Assembly (NCBI GenBank): GCA_026418755.1
Contig: JAOAAR010000055.1
Span: 1-8,990, forward strand
DNA: 8,990 bases
Direction of reading: 5' to 3'
Origin: Planctomycetota bacterium
GTDB lineage: Bacteria > Planctomycetota > SKW154
In this document: positions 5,307 to 8,990 of the stretch, in pieces
Numbering within the stretch: the first letter of the stretch is position 1
Layout: the number at the start of each line of letters is the position of its first letter
Made by a program: the position numbers and the translations under genes
The notes under the pieces: generated by a model
Told to the model about the DNA's origin: nothing
The model's input: only the letters and a program-made list of their open reading frames with translations
The model's database searches: none

Positions 5307-6638
5307 ATGAAGAAACTGATTGCGTTAGTGGTGATTCTTGGGATTGCAGGCGGTGGGTATTATTACTGGGAAAAAGGGAAGGTTCCAGAAGAGCAGAGTG
5401 CGCCGAAGGAAGCAACGGCTGTGGTTGAGAGAGGCGGTATCGTGTTATCTGTTTCAGCAACAGGTAAGGTAGTAGCAAATCTTGAAGTGGCTATAAAGTG
5501 TAAAGCGAGTGGAGAGATAGTAAAGTTACCTTTTGATGTGAGCGATGAAGTGAAGATGGGGGATTTGTTAGTCGAACTTGACCCCGTAGACGAGCAAAGA
5601 GCGGTTAGACAGGCTGAAGAAGCGCTTGCAGCGTCAATAGCGCGGCTCGAGCAGGCAAGGCAGAACCTTAAAATTGCAGAAGAGAGCCTGAAGACAGAGA
5701 AGAGAAAAGCCGAAACAGCGTTGAGTGCTGCGATGGTTCGCTGGCAAGACGCCTGTGCTAAGTTTGAGCGAGTGAAACAACTTCTTGAGAAAAATTTGAC
5801 GAGTAAAGAAGAGTATGAGACGGTACAGACCTCCGTTGTGCAAGCGGCAGCAGACCTCGAAGCAGCCAAGATAAGGATGGAAGAGTTGAAAGTTCAAGAA
5901 ATGTCACTTGAATTGAAGAGACAAGATGTGATTCTTGCAGAGACGCAAGTCGAGTCGAACAAGATTTCTCTTTCGGTAGCAGAGCAGCGACTGAAAGACA
6001 CAAAAGTGTACGCACCAATTGACGGCACCGTCTCCGAGCGAAATGTCCAGAAAGGACAGATCATATCTTCAGGAATAAGTAATGTCGGCGGAGGAACGAC
6101 AGTAATGGTTCTGTCAGACCTTTCAAGAATCTTCGTCCTGGCAGCCGTAGATGAGAGCGACATAGGAAAGGTGAGAATCGGACAGCCCGTAAAGATAACA
6201 GTGGATGCATTCCCAATGAAAAGGTTCCGCGGAGAAGTTGTGCGGATTGCGACCAAAGGGGTAACCGTATCAAATGTGGTAACATTTGAGGTGAAGATTG
6301 AAGTGATGGATAAGGAGAAATCTCTTTTGAAACCAGAGATGACGGCAAATGTGGAGATACTGATAGATGAGAAGAAAAATGTGCTTCTGGTGCCGATAGA
6401 TGCGGTTGTTCGGAAAGACGGCAAGCGGATGGTAACGGTGATGAAAGAGGATAAAAGCAAAGAGGAACGAGCAGTCCTCGTCGGAATTTCTGATGGGATA
6501 AAGATTGAAGTTTCAGAAGGATTGAAGGAAGGTGAAACCGTAGTAGTTCAGAGAAGTGAGGCGGATAGCAAGTGGCGGAGCGGCCAAGGAATGCCTCGTC
6601 CTCCTTTCATGTTCGGAGGTAGTGGGAGACGAAGATGA
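5307..6638 (+). CDS. MacA/HlyD-type periplasmic adaptor of a tripartite exporter
   Basis: The 443-residue protein is a membrane-fusion (periplasmic adaptor) subunit bridging the inner-membrane ABC transporter and the TolC-like channel. Residues 3-19 form an uncleaved membrane anchor or signal. The first half of the lipoyl domain lies near 50-92 (SVSATGKV, KCKASGEI, VKMGDLLVELDP). A long Ala/Glu/Lys/Gln-rich alpha-hairpin follows (about 93-232), then the second lipoyl half with VYAPIDGTVSERNVQKGQII (234-253), a beta-barrel (about 270-350) and a membrane-proximal domain (about 355-415). It exceeds E. coli MacA (371 residues), mainly through the long hairpin and a Pro/Gly/Arg-rich tail. AGGAG (5295-5299) lies seven bases before the ATG and directly follows the tetR stop. 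Its own TGA overlaps the ABC ATPase start, indicating coupling. Substrate cannot be read from sequence. Confidence 0.92.
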   Translation: MKKLIALVVILGIAGGGYYYWEKGKVPEEQSAPKEATAVVERGGIVLSVSATGKVVANLEVAIKCKASGEIVKLPFDVSDEVKMGDLLVELDPVDEQRAVRQAEEALAASIARLEQARQNLKIAEESLKTEKRKAETALSAAMVRWQDACAKFERVKQLLEKNLTSKEEYETVQTSVVQAAADLEAAKIRMEELKVQEMSLELKRQDVILAETQVESNKISLSVAEQRLKDTKVYAPIDGTVSERNVQKGQIISSGISNVGGGTTVMVLSDLSRIFVLAAVDESDIGKVRIGQPVKITVDAFPMKRFRGEVVRIATKGVTVSNVVTFEVKIEVMDKEKSLLKPEMTANVEILIDEKKNVLLVPIDAVVRKDGKRMVTVMKEDKSKEERAVLVGISDGIKIEVSEGLKEGETVVVQRSEADSKWRSGQGMPRPPFMFGGSGRRR

Positions 6639-7300
6639 TGATAAAAGCCGAGGCGTTGGTCAAAACATACAAGATGGGCAGAAGTATCGTTCGCGCACTT
6701 GACGGCGTCAGCCTGGAAGTCAGAGACGGCGAGATGTTAGCGATAATGGGACCTTCAGGCAGCGGAAAATCCACCCTTATGCATATCCTTGGCTGCCTCG
6801 ACCGACCCGATTCCGGGACCTACTTTCTGGCTGGGCGGGATGTATCGCGACTACCCAGTAACCAACTGGCAGAGATGCGAAACCGCCACATTGGCTTCGT
6901 CTTTCAAACATTCAACTTGATACCAAGGCTCTCTGCGTTGGAAAATGTCGAGTTACCCTTGTTATACGGCGGCGCACGGAGAGCCAAAGAAAAGGCTAAA
7001 GCAGCACTCGCAAGCGTCGGACTTTCAGACAGAATCCACCACGAGCCCAATCAATTATCTGGAGGAGAGCGACAAAGAGTTGCAATTGCCCGCGCCATAG
7101 TCACTGAACCCGCAGTGATTCTGGCAGATGAACCAACAGGAAACCTCGACTCAAAAGCAGGTGAAGAGATAATAAAAATTTTCACCGAACTCAACGCCCA
7201 GGGCAGAACCATCATCATTGTGACACACGAGCCCGATATCGCAAGTTGCTGCAAGCGGCAGATTCTCTTAAAAGACGGACGAAAAGTAAAAGAAAGTTAA
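6635..7300 (+). CDS. MacB/LolD-type ABC transporter ATPase
   Basis: This 221-residue ATP-binding subunit belongs to the MacB/LolD/FtsE branch of ABC transporters, which power mechanotransmission by an FtsX-fold permease. Motifs are complete: Walker A GPSGSGKS (39-46), Q-loop Q91 in FVFQTFNLIPRL, signature LSGGERQ (141-147), Walker B VILADEP (161-167), D-loop NLDS (170-173) and H-loop H198. The LGCLDRPDSG stretch after Walker A is typical of the branch. Length is usual for a stand-alone nucleotide-binding protein. The start overlaps the adaptor stop as ATGATG; either ATG (6635 or 6638) could be used. In E. coli MacB this domain is fused to the permease, whereas here it is separate. Its synonymous codons are clearly more C-ended than those of tetR and the adaptor. 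Confidence 0.95.
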   Translation: MMIKAEALVKTYKMGRSIVRALDGVSLEVRDGEMLAIMGPSGSGKSTLMHILGCLDRPDSGTYFLAGRDVSRLPSNQLAEMRNRHIGFVFQTFNLIPRLSALENVELPLLYGGARRAKEKAKAALASVGLSDRIHHEPNQLSGGERQRVAIARAIVTEPAVILADEPTGNLDSKAGEEIIKIFTELNAQGRTIIIVTHEPDIASCCKRQILLKDGRKVKES

Positions 7301-7316
7301 AGAAAGGTGCACTCAT

Positions 7317-8525
7317 ATGTTGTTTTGGACGCTCTTGAAGGTGGCTTTGAAGGGGTTGCTCGCAAACAAACTGCGCTCCTTCTTGGCAATGCTCGGAATC
7401 ATCATCGGTGTCGCAGCCGTCATCTCAATGCTCGCCCTCGGTGCAGGCGCACAACAACAGGTAGTCGAGAGGATCTCCTCAATGGGCACCAATCTCCTTG
7501 TAGTGCACCCCTCCTGGCATAGACGAATGGGTGTGGTTCTCGGCACCCGTCAGAATTTGACTCTCAGCGACGCAGAGGCAATCCTATCAAGCGTAAAAGA
7601 TGTGAAAGGAGTAGCACCTGTGGTGCGTGGAAGCGCGCAACTCAAGTATTACAACAAAAACACCCGTTCAAGCGTCATCGGCACGGCAACCACCTACTTC
7701 CCGCTACGCAATTACGAAATAGAACGCGGCAGAAGTTTCACAGAAGGCGAGGTTGAGCGCTCTTCTGCGGTCGCCGTCCTCGGCTCCGTGACAGCAGAAA
7801 ACCTCTTCGGAGTCAATGAGCCCATCGGAGAAGTCATCAAGATAAACAATCTGAACTTCAGAGTCATCGGCGTCCTGAAACCAAAAGGAGAAACAGGCCC
7901 TTTCAGCCCCGACGATATGGTGGTCATCCCTTATACCTCCGCCATGAAACGGCTCTTCGGAATGGATTACCTCAATGAGATTAACATCCAAGCAACCTCA
8001 AACTCTGCTCTAAACACAGTACAGGAAGAAGTAACATCCCTCTTGCGGAAGCGACATAAAACCCCCGAAGGACAAGAAGATGACTTCCGAGTGTTCAATC
8101 AGGCAGAACTTCTAGAGACTATGTCCGATGTAACCCGAACTTTCACGATTCTTCTTGGCAGTATCGCAGGAATCTCAATGTTGGTCGGCGGAATCGGCAT
8201 AATGAACATAATGCTGGTAACAGTGACGGAAAGAACACGCGAGATAGGCATACGCAAGGCGATAGGCGCCAAAAACAGAGATATTATGAGGCAGTTCCTC
8301 ATAGAATCTTGCTTGATGAGCGGATTAGGGGGCGCACTCGGCGTCGCCGCAGGAGTCGGAGGCTCAAAAATAGTCGAGAAAGCGCTCGAATTCCCAACTT
8401 CGGTGGAGATAACAAGTATACTGTTGGCGCTTTCGTTCGCCGTAGCAGTGGGCATCTTCTTCGGCTATTATCCTGCCCAGAGAGCAGCGCTCCTTGACCC
8501 CATAGAAGCGCTTCGATACGAATAG
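7317..8525 (+). CDS. MacB/FtsX-type ABC transporter permease
   Basis: The 402-residue inner-membrane permease has the four-helix MacB architecture. It shows an N-terminal cytoplasmic helix and TM1 (residues about 20-42, FLAMLGIIIGVAAVISMLAL), then a large periplasmic domain (about 45-275) of the MacB_PCD type. The C-terminal FtsX domain has three membrane segments (about 278-303, 328-350 and 366-386). The loop VTERTREIGIRKAIGAKNRD (302-321) is the family's ATPase-coupling signature, and the end YYPAQRAALLDPIEALRYE is also typical. With its ATPase and adaptor it would drive substrates from the periplasm through a TolC-type channel. ATG 7317 is preceded by AAAGGTG (7303-7309) seven bases upstream and lies 16 bp after the ATPase stop. 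Nothing is truncated. The transported compound (antibiotic, lipopeptide, siderophore or other) is unknown. Confidence 0.94.
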   Translation: MLFWTLLKVALKGLLANKLRSFLAMLGIIIGVAAVISMLALGAGAQQQVVERISSMGTNLLVVHPSWHRRMGVVLGTRQNLTLSDAEAILSSVKDVKGVAPVVRGSAQLKYYNKNTRSSVIGTATTYFPLRNYEIERGRSFTEGEVERSSAVAVLGSVTAENLFGVNEPIGEVIKINNLNFRVIGVLKPKGETGPFSPDDMVVIPYTSAMKRLFGMDYLNEINIQATSNSALNTVQEEVTSLLRKRHKTPEGQEDDFRVFNQAELLETMSDVTRTFTILLGSIAGISMLVGGIGIMNIMLVTVTERTREIGIRKAIGAKNRDIMRQFLIESCLMSGLGGALGVAAGVGGSKIVEKALEFPTSVEITSILLALSFAVAVGIFFGYYPAQRAALLDPIEALRYE

Positions 8526-8536
8526 GAGTCCTTGAA

Positions 8537-8990
8537 ATGGCAAAGATAACAACAAAAAAAATCGTCTCTCTTTCCCTTTGCATTCTTACCCTCCTCCTCA
8601 TCTCCTGCTCACTAACAGGAAACCCTCATCCCAACCTTCCTCCACCCGATGCAAAGCCATCCCTCGCCCGCATAAACAACCGCCCAGAAAATCCAGAAAC
8701 AAAACCTTTCAAAGGCCCTCTTGAAATTGGCGTCCACGATGCCGTCCTCATGGCGCTCGAAAACAATCGGAGCCTGAAAGTTGAAAAAAGAAAAGCAGAA
8801 ATCAGCAGCACACTGGAAGAGATGGAACGAGCCGCTTTCGACTTCGTCCTCAGCAGCAAAGTCTCCTTCTCTCACAAGCGAGAAAAAGAAAGATTCCCAG
8901 ACAACACCACAGATACCCTCACAGGAGAAGTCGAACTCTCAAAACTCTTTCCCACAGGAACAAGACTCTCAAGCGAACTCACCTGGGGAA
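8537..8990 (+). CDS. TolC-family outer-membrane efflux lipoprotein, partial at right edge
   Basis: This gene runs out of the right edge, with 151 codons visible and open. AGGAG (8524-8528) overlaps the permease stop and lies eight bases before the ATG. The N-terminus is a lipoprotein signal: K-rich start, hydrophobic core, and lipobox L21-I22-S23-C24. Serine at +2 agrees with outer-membrane sorting. After a Pro/Asn-rich linker, residues about 63-115 (LEIGVHDAVLMALENNRSLK and the following helix) match the start of outer-membrane efflux protein (OEP) domains, followed by a strand-like region (VELSKLFPTGTRLSSEL) typical of the channel. Position after adaptor, ATPase and permease supports the role of exit duct. 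The rest of the channel is not visible. The coding strand is extremely poor in G and rich in C, unlike tetR and the adaptor. Confidence 0.85.
   Translation, partial: MAKITTKKIVSLSLCILTLLLISCSLTGNPHPNLPPPDAKPSLARINNRPENPETKPFKGPLEIGVHDAVLMALENNRSLKVEKRKAEISSTLEEMERAAFDFVLSSKVSFSHKREKERFPDNTTDTLTGEVELSKLFPTGTRLSSELTWG

Noticed and set aside
5894..6460. 188-codon minus-strand open frame inside the adaptor gene
   Set aside because: It is antisense to a complete MacA-like gene, Ser/Thr-rich without domain signals, and has no promoter or ribosome binding site.

Overview
The window looks like chromosomal DNA of a Gram-negative (diderm) bacterium that I cannot place in a named lineage. The diderm assignment rests on a TolC-type lipoprotein, a tripartite efflux operon and the relic of a lipid A-type acyltransferase. 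The three promoters I can read are sigma70-like with exact 17-nt spacers, and ribosome binding sites are of the GGAG/AGGAG type. I see no tRNA, rRNA, CRISPR array, transposase or phage gene.

Positions 1-3181 hold one leftward operon, in transcription order: a MoxR-type AAA+ ATPase, a MobA-like nucleotidyltransferase (ATGA overlap), a decayed LpxL/HtrB-type acyltransferase, a divergent IspF-like protein, and a secreted CsgG/LpoB-like protein cut by the left edge. A promoter at 3211-3239 drives it. Positions 3182-3339 are a divergent control region; the rightward promoter at 3288-3316 serves glmU (3340-4584), which makes UDP-N-acetylglucosamine for peptidoglycan and lipid A.

Positions 4585-4697 contain a near-consensus promoter and, just after its -10 box, a palindrome that is a strong operator candidate. 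They precede a five-gene rightward operon: a TetR-family regulator, a MacA-like periplasmic adaptor, a MacB-type ABC ATPase, a separate MacB/FtsX-type permease, and a TolC-like outer-membrane lipoprotein cut by the right edge. Together these are a complete export machine from inner membrane to outside, with its own repressor.

The least ordinary observations are: an IspF-like protein that keeps the metal site but has lost the conserved nucleotide-pocket residues; next to it, a multiply frameshifted acyltransferase relic lacking both catalytic stretches while its C-terminal frame stays open into ispF; and an abrupt change in coding-strand G/C usage inside the efflux operon near 6.6-6.7 kb. I did not find a convincing wholly new system.
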